IMG/VR virus record: IMGVR_UViG_3300033148_006306
Location: 1 to 52,786 of that record
From: a virus
Reading direction: 5' to 3' (one strand)
DNA length: 52,786 nt
Positions 15,520 through 23,443 of the stretch are shown here, piece after piece. Both the position numbers and the translations under genes were made by a program. The notes under the pieces were generated by a model. It did no database searches, was not told the origin of the DNA, and saw nothing but the letters and a program-made list of their open reading frames with translations. The stretch's first letter is position 1. Each line of letters begins with the position of its first letter.

Positions 15520-16635
15520 ATGAATAACTTAGTAATAAATTCAGACATTTCACAATGGGGGTTTAGTTCAAGATGGCTGTCAGGTAAACTATCTGAAATG
15601 ACAGGAGACCTTGAAGTAGATATATCATCATATGGTGGAGATGTCTTTGAAGGTATTGACATGTACAATCAACTAAGAAGATACTCAAAAGACAAAGGAC
15701 ATGTGACAACTATCGCAGGTTCAAAAGTAATGAGTATCGCTTCACTCTTACTATTAGCAGGAGACACCAGAAAAGCCCACAGTAATTCAACAATAATGAT
15801 TCATAAAGCTTGGACTTGGTTGGCAGGAAATTCAGATGAATTAATTGCAGAGTCTAAAGTTCTAGGTGGAATAGATATTATCTTAGCAAAACAATATGGA
15901 AAATATATGGATAACTCCCATGAAGAGATAATGGAAGTTATGTCAAATGAGGGATGGTATATTGGACAAGAGCAAATAGAAGAAACAAATTTTATAGATG
16001 CTTTTATAGTTGAGTCTGATGAGGTGGAAGTATCCGCAAAATCAAACTATAAAAAAGCAATGGCTAGATTTAGTGCAAAAGCCCAAGAAGATGATGTTAA
16101 GCCAAACTTTGATGAGGTAAAAGCATCAATAATTGAATGTAATGACGGAAAATGTCCCACTGCCTCGCAAGGCGGTAAAATAGCGAATAAAATTCAAGGA
16201 GCAGACATGGATATTGTGTTTGACAAAGAAAATCTTGACAAAACGGAAGCACTCTTTAATGCGTTAGTGAAAAATAAAACTAAAGCAGAAAAAGATACAG
16301 CGGAAATACAGTTAAGTTTAAATACAGCGACAACTGCTTTGGAAGCTAAAACTGAAGAAATGACGAAGTTAGTAGCTAGTCATAAAACAGAGCTTTCTGA
16401 GGCAGAAGGAAAATTAGATAGTTTTAAAACAGAGACTATCGCAAGAGTGCAGGAAGGAATCTCATACAAAGCAACAGCAGATGTAATTGTTAATGCGATT
16501 AAAGCTGATGATTCTGAAAAAGCAACAAGTTTAATCATGGCTCATGTTGAGTCCGATGGTGCAACAAGACAAACCACAAGTGAACCGGTAAAAGGTACAT
16601 GGGATGGACATTCTTTTAAGAGAGGTAAAAAATAA
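15520..16635 (+). CDS. ClpP-like prohead protease with scaffold domain
   Basis: 371 residues. ClpP fold: D-I-S-S-Y-G-G at 34-40, nucleophile Ser72 in K-V-M-S-I-A-S, His95 in M-I-H-K-A. The second half (about 215-320) is a charged coiled coil typical of scaffold. In lambda the C gene overlaps an internal scaffold Nu3; an internal start is possible here too (ATG near 16207, residue 230) but not proven. It matures the prohead by cutting scaffold and portal. Confidence 0.85.
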   Translation: MNNLVINSDISQWGFSSRWLSGKLSEMTGDLEVDISSYGGDVFEGIDMYNQLRRYSKDKGHVTTIAGSKVMSIASLLLLAGDTRKAHSNSTIMIHKAWTWLAGNSDELIAESKVLGGIDIILAKQYGKYMDNSHEEIMEVMSNEGWYIGQEQIEETNFIDAFIVESDEVEVSAKSNYKKAMARFSAKAQEDDVKPNFDEVKASIIECNDGKCPTASQGGKIANKIQGADMDIVFDKENLDKTEALFNALVKNKTKAEKDTAEIQLSLNTATTALEAKTEEMTKLVASHKTELSEAEGKLDSFKTETIARVQEGISYKATADVIVNAIKADDSEKATSLIMAHVESDGATRQTTSEPVKGTWDGHSFKRGKK

Positions 16636-17270
16636 TGGCAACATTAACAGAAGGCACACACGCAGGTGAGTACATTGTATCAGAAGCGAATGGTGAAAGA
16701 TCAAGAGAAGCAGGGTTTTTAGCTTCTGGTAACAATCTGGGAGCATGTGCTGTACTTGGTCAAGTAACAACAGCATCGGCAGCAACAGCAGATGGTGAAA
16801 ATACAGGTGATGGAACATCAAGTGCTCCAACTGTGGGTACATCAGCAATTAATGGTACATATGTATTAACATGTACGGCAGAAGCAGCAAACGCAGGAAC
16901 ATTTAGTGTTGTTGACCCTCTTGGTAATGCGTTAGATGATTTAACTGTTGCAGTTGCATACGTTTCAGCACATATCAATCTTACTATCTCAGATGGATCA
17001 GAAGATTTTGATACTGGTGATATTTTTACAGTAGATGTAATTTTTGCAGAATACGGTGAGTTTAATGCAGGTGCATCAGACGGTACAGAAACCGCAGCGG
17101 CAATTCTTTTTGATGCAGTAGACGCATCATCAGCAGAGCAAAAATGTGTAGTAACAAAACGTGATAGTGAAGTTCGTGCAAGTGATCTAGTTTGGAAAAC
17201 AGGCACAGCAGAAGCTCAAAAAACAGCAGCAATAGCATCGTTAAAAGCTATTGGCATCATATTAAGATAG
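16635..17270 (+). CDS. head decoration protein (gpD-like) with Ig-like insert
   Basis: 211 residues, twice lambda gpD (110). The start (residues 1-45, with E-A-N-G-E-R-S-R-E) and end (130-211) fit gpD, which forms trimers that stabilise the expanded capsid. Residues about 50-130 are a T/A/G/V-rich beta region (T-S-A-I-N-G-T-Y, then F-D-T-G-D-I-F) inserted in the middle, like Ig-like surface domains. Placed between protease and capsid as in lambda. Confidence 0.75.
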   Translation: MATLTEGTHAGEYIVSEANGERSREAGFLASGNNLGACAVLGQVTTASAATADGENTGDGTSSAPTVGTSAINGTYVLTCTAEAANAGTFSVVDPLGNALDDLTVAVAYVSAHINLTISDGSEDFDTGDIFTVDVIFAEYGEFNAGASDGTETAAAILFDAVDASSAEQKCVVTKRDSEVRASDLVWKTGTAEAQKTAAIASLKAIGIILR

Positions 17271-17280
17271 GGAGTAACAG

Positions 17281-18306
17281 ATGATAACATTAGATATATT
17301 TAAGCAAGATGCTTTTTCAGCAGTAGAACTGACTAATTTTGTTAGTAAGCAACCATTTATTCCATCTCTTTTGAGAGATATGAACTTGTTTGCAGACAAA
17401 CCGGTGAGAACAACAACAATATGGGTAGAATTAAAAGATGGAAAAATCGCTTTAATCCCTACTTCAGAACGTGGTGCTCCAATCTTTCAAAGTGAAAAAC
17501 AGAAAAGAAGAGCTGTATCACTGCAAACAGTAAGACTTGCAAAAGGTGATAGAATCACATCTTCTGAACTTCAAGACATTCGTGCTGAAGGTGAAGCAGA
17601 AGAACTTAAAGAAGTTCAAGTAGAAGTTACTGACAGACTAGACATCTTAAGTGGCGACATGGATTTAACGCATGAAAACTTATTTCTTGGAGCAGTTCAA
17701 GGTATTCTAGTTGATGCAGATGGTTCAACTGTTATATATAATTTCTTTACTGAATTTAATGTATCACAAGCTAGTGAAGTTGATTTTGACCTAGACAATG
17801 CTACTCCTGCTTCTGGTGCATTGCTAACGCTATGTATGGGAATTCAAAGAAGTATGCAACGTGCAGGTCAAGGTGCATATTTACCTACTACTGAGGTTGT
17901 TGCACTTGTTGGTGATGCTTTCTGGGATGGTCTTATTGCTCATACAGAAGTTAAAGGTGCATATGACAACTGGGTTGCTGCACAAGCTTTCTCTAATGAC
18001 AAGAAAGCTTTTGGAGAGTTTTACTGGGGTGGAATCAACTGGATTAATTACCGTGGTACGGATGATAATTCGACTGTAGCTATTGGCACAGACAAAGCTA
18101 AGTTTTTCCCTCGTGGAGCAAGAGGTGTGTTTGAAAACGCATTAGCACCATCAGAATCTTTTGAGTTTGTTAACAAAAAAGGTTTACCTAGATATGCAAT
18201 GGTTGTTCCAGACTTGCTGAGAAATGAGTATGTTGACGTAGAAATAAAATCTTATCCACTACCATACTGTACTCGCCCAGAGATGTTACTAAGAGGTAAG
18301 AGGTAA
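17281..18306 (+). CDS. major capsid protein (gpE-like)
   Basis: 341 residues, equal to lambda gpE (341), same order after the decoration protein, and the gpE-style P-V-R-T-T-T-I-W start region and F-P-R-G-A near 270. RBS GGGAG. It has the HK97-like capsid fold by family. Codon use is the most host-adapted in the window, as expected for a very highly expressed protein. A hairpin overlaps its stop codon. Confidence 0.88.
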   Translation: MITLDIFKQDAFSAVELTNFVSKQPFIPSLLRDMNLFADKPVRTTTIWVELKDGKIALIPTSERGAPIFQSEKQKRRAVSLQTVRLAKGDRITSSELQDIRAEGEAEELKEVQVEVTDRLDILSGDMDLTHENLFLGAVQGILVDADGSTVIYNFFTEFNVSQASEVDFDLDNATPASGALLTLCMGIQRSMQRAGQGAYLPTTEVVALVGDAFWDGLIAHTEVKGAYDNWVAAQAFSNDKKAFGEFYWGGINWINYRGTDDNSTVAIGTDKAKFFPRGARGVFENALAPSESFEFVNKKGLPRYAMVVPDLLRNEYVDVEIKSYPLPYCTRPEMLLRGKR

Positions 18307-18326
18307 AAGAACTTAACGGTTCTTTT
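18305..18326 (+). terminator. hairpin at the capsid gene end
   Basis: AAAAGAAC, loop TTAACG, GTTCTTTT (8 bp). It overlaps the capsid stop codon and has its U-rich part in the stem. It probably attenuates transcription into the connector genes, which have no promoter of their own visible. Confidence 0.6.
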
Positions 18327-18346
18327 GCTAAAAACAAGGAGAAACA

Positions 18347-18664
18347 ATGAAAGTTTATGTAAAAATAGGTTGTATTGACAGCAACAGAGATGCTCACGAG
18401 ACAGGTACGGTTGCAGACATTGACAAAAAGACAGATCAAAAACTATGGGATTTAAAACTTGTAGAAAACTATGATGAAAAAAAACATGGTAAAGTTCCGG
18501 AAACTTCAGATGCAGCACTCAAAACCGCCAACGAAGCTCTAGGTGTAGCAAATGATAAAATTGCAGCACTTGAAACAGCCAACGAAGCTCTCAATGGCTT
18601 TGTGGAAGAAGCAATCAATCTGCCAAAAGGTCAAAAGCCTAAAGACTATGTAAAGGCTGAGTGA
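18347..18664 (+). CDS. hypothetical structural protein (FI position)
   Basis: 105 residues. A beta-rich start is followed by a helix with two copies of T-A-N-E-A-L (about 60-85). It occupies the slot of lambda FI, a head-assembly factor, but no sequence similarity is evident. RBS AAGGAG. Confidence 0.6.
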   Translation: MKVYVKIGCIDSNRDAHETGTVADIDKKTDQKLWDLKLVENYDEKKHGKVPETSDAALKTANEALGVANDKIAALETANEALNGFVEEAINLPKGQKPKDYVKAE

Positions 18665-18810
18665 TGGCTTATTTAATGATTTTCACAAAAGCTGATGAAG
18701 TTAATGGCGAAGAGTTTAAAAAGGGAGACACTTTAAGAGTCTCCGCTTCGATTCGTAAAACTCTTTTAGGCAAAAAAACTGCAAAAGACTCTAAGAAAAA
18801 AGAGGATTAA
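18664..18810 (+). CDS. hypothetical small basic protein
   Basis: 48 residues ending in a lysine-rich tail. ATG overlaps the previous TGA (by two bases), and the stop abuts the next start, so it is part of the neck operon. K-K-G-D near 19-22 resembles short connector proteins, but no firm family. Confidence 0.6.
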   Translation: MAYLMIFTKADEVNGEEFKKGDTLRVSASIRKTLLGKKTAKDSKKKED

Positions 18811-19152
18811 ATGTCAGCAAGAGACTTGATAGATAAGACACGAGCATCATTTGTAGACTCATCAAGTGCTCCTACAAGAGCGATTGTCTATACAAGAAGC
18901 AGTGATGATTTAGAAATCTCTTTAAACGCATTTGTCAGCGGAATAGAGTTTAACCAAGATGATAAAGATAGTAAAACAGCTAACAGAATCTCTTGTAGAA
19001 CTCTAATCTTAGAAGAAGAACCGACTAAAACCGACAAAATAACAGTAGATGGAACAGTCTATAATGTTAGAATGTGGGATAAAACCGGTAACGCATACAC
19101 AGTCGAAGCCGACACCAAGCGAAATAAAGTCACATCGAGAAAATTCAAATGA
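18811..19152 (+). CDS. head-tail connector (FII-like position)
   Basis: 113 residues, all-beta in the second half (D-K-I-T-V-D-G-T-V-Y-N-V-R near 77-89), like lambda FII (117 residues), the last head component where the tail attaches. Assigned from size, fold pattern and order. Confidence 0.6.
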   Translation: MSARDLIDKTRASFVDSSSAPTRAIVYTRSSDDLEISLNAFVSGIEFNQDDKDSKTANRISCRTLILEEEPTKTDKITVDGTVYNVRMWDKTGNAYTVEADTKRNKVTSRKFK

Positions 19153-19802
19153 TAGTAGAAATCAACGATACGACAACCCCAATGCTATCAGCAATAGGTA
19201 AAGTCAGTCGTGAAGTTGGTTTTGAACATATGAGTAAAATCGGTAATGCAGTTAGAAAAAACGCTGGTAACAGAATGAGGTCAACAAGAAACCGACATCA
19301 TTGGTTTCAAAAACCAGATAAAAATGGAATACTAAAGCCATACTACAGCACAGAAACCAAAGAGCTTGGTCAAAGGACTAAGCGTGATGGAAAAACTGTC
19401 AACAATCCAGATAGTATGAGCAATATGATTTCATCTTTTTTAATGGAAAGATCAGGTGTCTTGATAGTTGGAGGTAGAAATAAAGCTTTTACCCCAATCA
19501 AAAGACGAGATGGAGAAATAGTAGGAGTTGAAAAAAGGCAAGGAACAATCACTGCCCACACTCAATCTATAATCCACAAACTTGATACCGGTGAAAGAAA
19601 CTCTGCTCATCATTGGCTTAATGGTCAAGGCAAGTATTTTGAACATTGGAAGTTTAGAGGCAGACACTTTATGATAAAAGGCTTCGGAGACTCGATACCT
19701 TACATGAAACAGCAACTTACAAGTGGGTATGAAAAAACCGTAGGTCGAGCAGTAAATAAAGTAAAAGTTAAAATTAAACCAAGCAAAAGGGTAGTGGCAT
19801 GA
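19149..19802 (+). CDS. tail completion protein (gpZ-like)
   Basis: 217 residues. Basic protein with many R, K and H, in the position of lambda Z (192 residues), which finishes tails so they can join heads. R-x-R near 43-49 followed by H-H-W-F is a recurrent feature of such virion morphogenesis proteins. Starts inside the end of the connector gene. Confidence 0.65.
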   Translation: MIVEINDTTTPMLSAIGKVSREVGFEHMSKIGNAVRKNAGNRMRSTRNRHHWFQKPDKNGILKPYYSTETKELGQRTKRDGKTVNNPDSMSNMISSFLMERSGVLIVGGRNKAFTPIKRRDGEIVGVEKRQGTITAHTQSIIHKLDTGERNSAHHWLNGQGKYFEHWKFRGRHFMIKGFGDSIPYMKQQLTSGYEKTVGRAVNKVKVKIKPSKRVVA

Positions 19803-20278
19803 GTGTAACAATGAGAGGAATTTCAAGGTTTTTTGCTGAAACACTAAACGAAAATGCTGAGTTTATCGCACTAAGTCAAAGTCTGATTTCAGACGAGTTT
19901 AACTATTTTGTGAATGTAGACTTGGCAACAGTAGAAGTGCCTTTGCCTTATTTTGGAATAGTTACTTTCAATGACAAAGATGACAGAGAAGTAGAGAAAA
20001 AGTTTCAGACTCAATTCTTAATAGGAATATCAAGAGAAAAGCCTGATTTTGTAGATGGTGAAATAACAGAAGAGCCAACTCTTGATAACTTAGAACAGTT
20101 GTCAAGAAAAGCCTATGAAGTTATAACAAATGAAATGAGAATTTTTGGCATACAGGGCAGTAAAAATGTCAGAGTTTCTTATGTGAATATGTATGTACCT
20201 GCTACTGATGGTGAAGATGACCTTCAGATGCAGATAGATATAGAAATAGAACAAGATATGTATTTATCTTGCAATTAA
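19799..20278 (+). CDS. tail terminator (gpU-like)
   Basis: 159 residues, alpha/beta, in the lambda U position directly before the tail tube gene. Tail terminators cap the polymerised tube and bind the head connector. Four-base overlap with the preceding gene. Confidence 0.65.
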   Translation: MSVTMRGISRFFAETLNENAEFIALSQSLISDEFNYFVNVDLATVEVPLPYFGIVTFNDKDDREVEKKFQTQFLIGISREKPDFVDGEITEEPTLDNLEQLSRKAYEVITNEMRIFGIQGSKNVRVSYVNMYVPATDGEDDLQMQIDIEIEQDMYLSCN

Positions 20279-20295
20279 AAAAGTAAAGGAATAAC

Positions 20296-21489
20296 ATGTC
20301 AGGTTTTTTAACTACAAGAGTCTTACTCACAAGAGAAGATGCAGCAGGAGACATTCAATCAAACCCTGTATGTATAGAGTATCTTTCTGAGTCATTTGAC
20401 TTAAAAGAGGAACAGGCTTCAGAAGAAGTAAATCTTCTAGGTTCAGGCGGTGATGCTTCACCAATGGCGTTTGGAACATCAAGTTTCACTGGTTCATTAG
20501 GACATGTCATCAGCATTGACAACTCTCCAATCGTACTTACTCACGTTCTTGGTGCAGCACTTACATCAGCAAACGCTACAGCAGAAGTTTGGACAGCAGA
20601 TACAGCATATGATGTAGGTGACTTAGCAAATGGCGTGGCAAACGCAAAACATACATTTGTTTGTGTGTCTGTAACGGGTACGGCAAAAAGCCATGCTACA
20701 ACAGAGCCAACGCTTGAAGCTGATCCTAATGATGATAGAAATGTAAAAGTAGTAGATAATGAGGTTACATGGGTAGTTATGCCTAAGCTAATCACTGATA
20801 CTTATGAACTTACTCAAATTATGCCAACTTTCACAATAGAGTATGAACTTGAAGATCCAAGTGCTAATAAATTCTATAAAAGATTCAGTGGCGTAAGAAT
20901 GAACTCACTTCCGATTGCAATGACAGGTGGAACAATCTCATTAAAAGCTTCTATAGACTTCTTAGGTGTTTCGGCACTAGATAGTGAAGATGATGACTGG
21001 GTAGAACCACTTGCAGACATCACAGGTGCAAAAATCGTACCAAACTTCAAAGACTACTACTCTTATGAAGATTGTTTAGTAAAAGTAGATACAGTAGACC
21101 TATGTGAAACAGAATCTGTAAACATAGATTTAAACAGAAATGTAACAGTAGATGATGCAGTAAATGGCTGTAAAATTTCAAATGTTGGTATTCCAAATGC
21201 TAATGGCTCTATGAGTCGTGTTTTTGAAACAGCAGATTTTAACAACGCTAAAACTCACACTGATTTTGCATTGCAATTCGCATTTACAAAACTAAACGGA
21301 TGTGCTTTAACACTAGACTATCCTCTAGTAAAACCAAAACTAGCTGATCCAATCCAATCAATAGACAAACAAGTAATGATGTCTGTAGATATTTCAGCAT
21401 ATGGTGTATCAGGAACAAAATCTGTTCAAGCATCAGTAACATACCCTGGTCTTTACGACTCAACAGGTACATTAGTCGGAGCTTATTAA
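20296..21489 (+). CDS. major tail tube protein (gpV-like) with inserted binding module
   Basis: 397 residues, larger than lambda gpV (246). Residues about 97-163 form the carbohydrate-binding-like module often inserted in phage tail proteins: W-T-A-D-T-A-Y-D-V-G-D, F-V-C-V, T-T-E-P, V-T-W. The rest fits a tube protein, and a terminator-like hairpin follows, as expected for a highly expressed gene. Hexamers stack around the tape measure to form the tail tube. The insert would project outward and could bind host surface sugars. Confidence 0.75.
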   Translation: MSGFLTTRVLLTREDAAGDIQSNPVCIEYLSESFDLKEEQASEEVNLLGSGGDASPMAFGTSSFTGSLGHVISIDNSPIVLTHVLGAALTSANATAEVWTADTAYDVGDLANGVANAKHTFVCVSVTGTAKSHATTEPTLEADPNDDRNVKVVDNEVTWVVMPKLITDTYELTQIMPTFTIEYELEDPSANKFYKRFSGVRMNSLPIAMTGGTISLKASIDFLGVSALDSEDDDWVEPLADITGAKIVPNFKDYYSYEDCLVKVDTVDLCETESVNIDLNRNVTVDDAVNGCKISNVGIPNANGSMSRVFETADFNNAKTHTDFALQFAFTKLNGCALTLDYPLVKPKLADPIQSIDKQVMMSVDISAYGVSGTKSVQASVTYPGLYDSTGTLVGAY

Positions 21490-21495
21490 GCTTTG

Positions 21496-21530
21496 GGGTT
21501 AAGACATTTCCTTGTTTTTTGTCTTAGCCC
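21496..21530 (+). terminator. hairpin after the tail tube gene
   Basis: GGGTTAAGACA pairs with TGTCTTAGCCC (11 bp, one G-T) around a T-rich 13-base loop. Located right after the tube gene and before the chaperone promoter, where transcription should be reduced. Confidence 0.6.
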
Positions 21531-21576
21531 TACCATAACAAACAAGGACAACCTTTTATAAAATCAAAAAATAAGA

Positions 21577-21582
21577 TATAAT
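21577..21582 (+). promoter_or_regulatory. -10 box of the G/GT genes
   Basis: GATATAATAG with TATAAT at 21577-21582 after an A/T-rich tract. No dyad is present. Confidence 0.5.
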
Positions 21583-21607
21583 AGTGTATTCAAAACAAGG
21601 ATACATC

Positions 21608-22210
21608 ATGATAAACAGTAAGATAAATCAAGAAGCGTTAATCGCTTTGTCACAAGCATACGCACTAGACAACACAGCCATAACAGACCGCATAGAGTCG
21701 ATACTTCTCCCAGACAACCAAGAACTCCCAGAGGAACTTCAAAAATGTTTAGAAAGTTGGGGAAATAATCCAGTAGATGAACCAAGTTATGATGAAAAAA
21801 TCATAGACAAAGCAACACTGGAAGAAATGAAACTCATAGCAATCAAAGATATAAATATAGATGACTTTACTGCAATGGATATAGCAGTGCTCTCAGATAG
21901 AGTTTATAAAAAAGTCACAAACCAAATAGACGATGACGGAAAATACAAAACCACTCCAACCATCAACAATGTAAAGCTTCCACGCACTACTCAACTAAGA
22001 GCACTAAAAAAACTTGCAACAGATGGAGCAAGTGAAGATAAAATAGATAAAGAGATATTTAAAATCGCTGGTGTTAAAGAAAAAGACCTGTCAAAATGGG
22101 AAGCAGACATAATAAAAGAGATGTTCTTTGCATATGTTCAAGCGGTGGATAGTGATACTATGGGAAGCCATACTGACCGTACACCATTTGCAAGATATAT
22201 AAAAAACTAA
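21608..22210 (+). CDS. tail assembly chaperone G
   Basis: 200 residues, in the lambda G position between tube and tape measure. ATG 21608 has ACAAGG upstream; the earlier GTG 21584 lacks one. Its last codons form the slippery heptamer A-AAA-AAC right before the TAA stop, so most ribosomes end here and some shift into the T frame. G and GT bind the tape measure and recruit tube subunits. Confidence 0.8.
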   Translation: MINSKINQEALIALSQAYALDNTAITDRIESILLPDNQELPEELQKCLESWGNNPVDEPSYDEKIIDKATLEEMKLIAIKDINIDDFTAMDIAVLSDRVYKKVTNQIDDDGKYKTTPTINNVKLPRTTQLRALKKLATDGASEDKIDKEIFKIAGVKEKDLSKWEADIIKEMFFAYVQAVDSDTMGSHTDRTPFARYIKN

Positions 22211-22590
22211 TCGAGTGGCTTTTTGACGAACAAAGAGTCCTAAAGTATAAAACTCTAAGAAAAAATAAGACCAAGGAGATATTTGAGAAAACGCTTCAAG
22301 CAGCACAGCTTGAAGAACTAATGTATCCAGGTTCAAAAAAAGAAACACTATGGATTGTGTATCTCCCACCAGCACCTAGTCATGTAGTAAAGTTTTTCAA
22401 CTTCTTACAAACACACATAACACTAGATGTAACAAACGTGTCTATGGAAGGAAAAGTATCTGTTAGCTTTAGAGAAACCAGATACGGCTTGGCAAATCTT
22501 ATGGAAAAAGAAGGTTACGACTACAACATATACCAATGTTTTGTAGATGCCTTTGAAGAAAAGCTACTTTTACAGCACTATGGGAAATAA
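21608..22590 (+). CDS. tail assembly chaperone fusion GT (-1 frameshift)
   Basis: Reading slips back one base at 22201-22207 and continues in the open -1 frame through 22588. The T part (about 128 residues) has no well-placed start codon of its own before 22321, and the frame is open across the junction (K-K-L-I-E-W-L-F). This is the conserved G/GT strategy of long-tailed phages, with about 3-4% fusion in lambda. The T domain is thought to bind tube protein. Confidence 0.8.
22201..22207 (+). promoter_or_regulatory. -1 ribosomal slippery site A-AAA-AAC
   Basis: In the G frame the codons are ATA-AAA-AAC-TAA. The heptamer fits X-XXY-YYZ and is followed at once by the stop codon. No strong downstream stem was obvious by eye. 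Confidence 0.8.
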
Positions 22591-22614
22591 TCCATAGGTG
22601 ATATAGCCTACTCT

Positions 22615-23277
22615 CTATATAGTAAAGTTTTTTGTATGCTCTAATTTATGGCAGATGATATAACTATCATAAGCAGTTGCTCCATCTATAGGTAAATCAA
22701 AATATCCAAGATGTATTCTTCTGTAATTAACAGTAATAGATGCAACCCATTTTTGAGCGGATTTATTATACCAAACACCTCTATATCCACTTGTGTTATT
22801 TTTTCTTATTCTCCTAGTATTTCTTGCTTGAACAATTCTAGTAGTCCACTTGCAGTTGTGGGGAGTATAATCTTTATCATTATTTTTTCTTTCGAGAGTT
22901 AAACTGTCTTTATAGCCATTGGCAAGTGCCCAAGTTTGAAAAATGGCAAAATCTATTCTCCATTCATCGCAGATATGAATATTTCTTTTGCCATAGTCAA
23001 CAAAACTCTTATTGTTAGGATTGTAGCATCTAGCTTTCATGGTGTTCCATACATCATATAGTTTTGATTTTCTGCCACCATGTCTAGTCATGGCACAACT
23101 CTTGCAAGATTTTATTTTTCCTCTTTTAATACTATTAGCCATGGTTTTAAATTCAGCGTTGCACACTTGACATAATACCAACCAATATCTTGATTTAGTT
23201 TTACTAGAAGCATTTGCATAAGAGTAACCTAAATCCTTTAAAAAAATAGGTGTAGTTTTTTTGATTGTTTTATCCAT
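22615..23277 (-). CDS. HNH homing endonuclease with AP2 domain
   Basis: 220 residues. N-terminal zinc ribbon (Cys36, 39, 58, 61), HNH-type core around 125-155 (L-E-R-K-N-N-D ... P-H-N-C-K-W-T), then an AP2 DNA-binding domain at about 161-210 (S-G-Y-R-G-V-W, H-L-G-Y-F). Free-standing homing nucleases of this type cut phage DNA lacking the insertion and spread by repair. It lies antisense between GT and the tape measure and uses the divergent dyad promoter at 23377. Confidence 0.85.
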   Translation of the reverse strand: MDKTIKKTTPIFLKDLGYSYANASSKTKSRYWLVLCQVCNAEFKTMANSIKRGKIKSCKSCAMTRHGGRKSKLYDVWNTMKARCYNPNNKSFVDYGKRNIHICDEWRIDFAIFQTWALANGYKDSLTLERKNNDKDYTPHNCKWTTRIVQARNTRRIRKNNTSGYRGVWYNKSAQKWVASITVNYRRIHLGYFDLPIDGATAYDSYIICHKLEHTKNFTI

Positions 23278-23297
23278 TTGAAGTTCCTAACTTAAAT

Positions 23298-23345
23298 TTC
23301 TAACTTTAATGGACGAGAGGGTAATTAATCCTCTCTAAGTTAGAA
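23298..23345 (-). other. long hairpin in the endonuclease leader
   Basis: Outer stem TTCTAACTT/AAGTTAGAA (23298-23306 with 23337-23345) and inner stem GAGAGG/CCTCTC (23315-23320 with 23330-23335). It lies in the 5' leader of the antisense endonuclease mRNA, just before its start, and may limit its translation. On the plus strand it could stop transcripts coming from GT. Confidence 0.6.
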
Positions 23346-23349
23346 GTAC

Positions 23350-23414
23350 ATTATAGCATAAGACATACAAAAAGTCTTGACTTATATCAATATTCATAAG
23401 AATTTAGATATAAT
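23350..23414. promoter_or_regulatory. divergent promoter sharing one dyad
   Basis: One dyad, TTGACTTATATCAA at 23377-23390, serves both directions. Plus: 18 bases to TATAAT at 23409-23414, for the tape measure. Minus: 21 bases to TATAAT at 23350-23355, for the endonuclease. The minus side has the long geometry and the plus side the short one, as at other sites. Confidence 0.8.
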
Positions 23415-23443
23415 TAATGAAACAAACTCTCTAAGGTTTTGAT

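Noticed and set aside
22615-23277. Transposase or insertion sequence
   Set aside because: HNH and AP2 motifs fit a homing nuclease, and no terminal inverted repeats or target duplications bound the gene.
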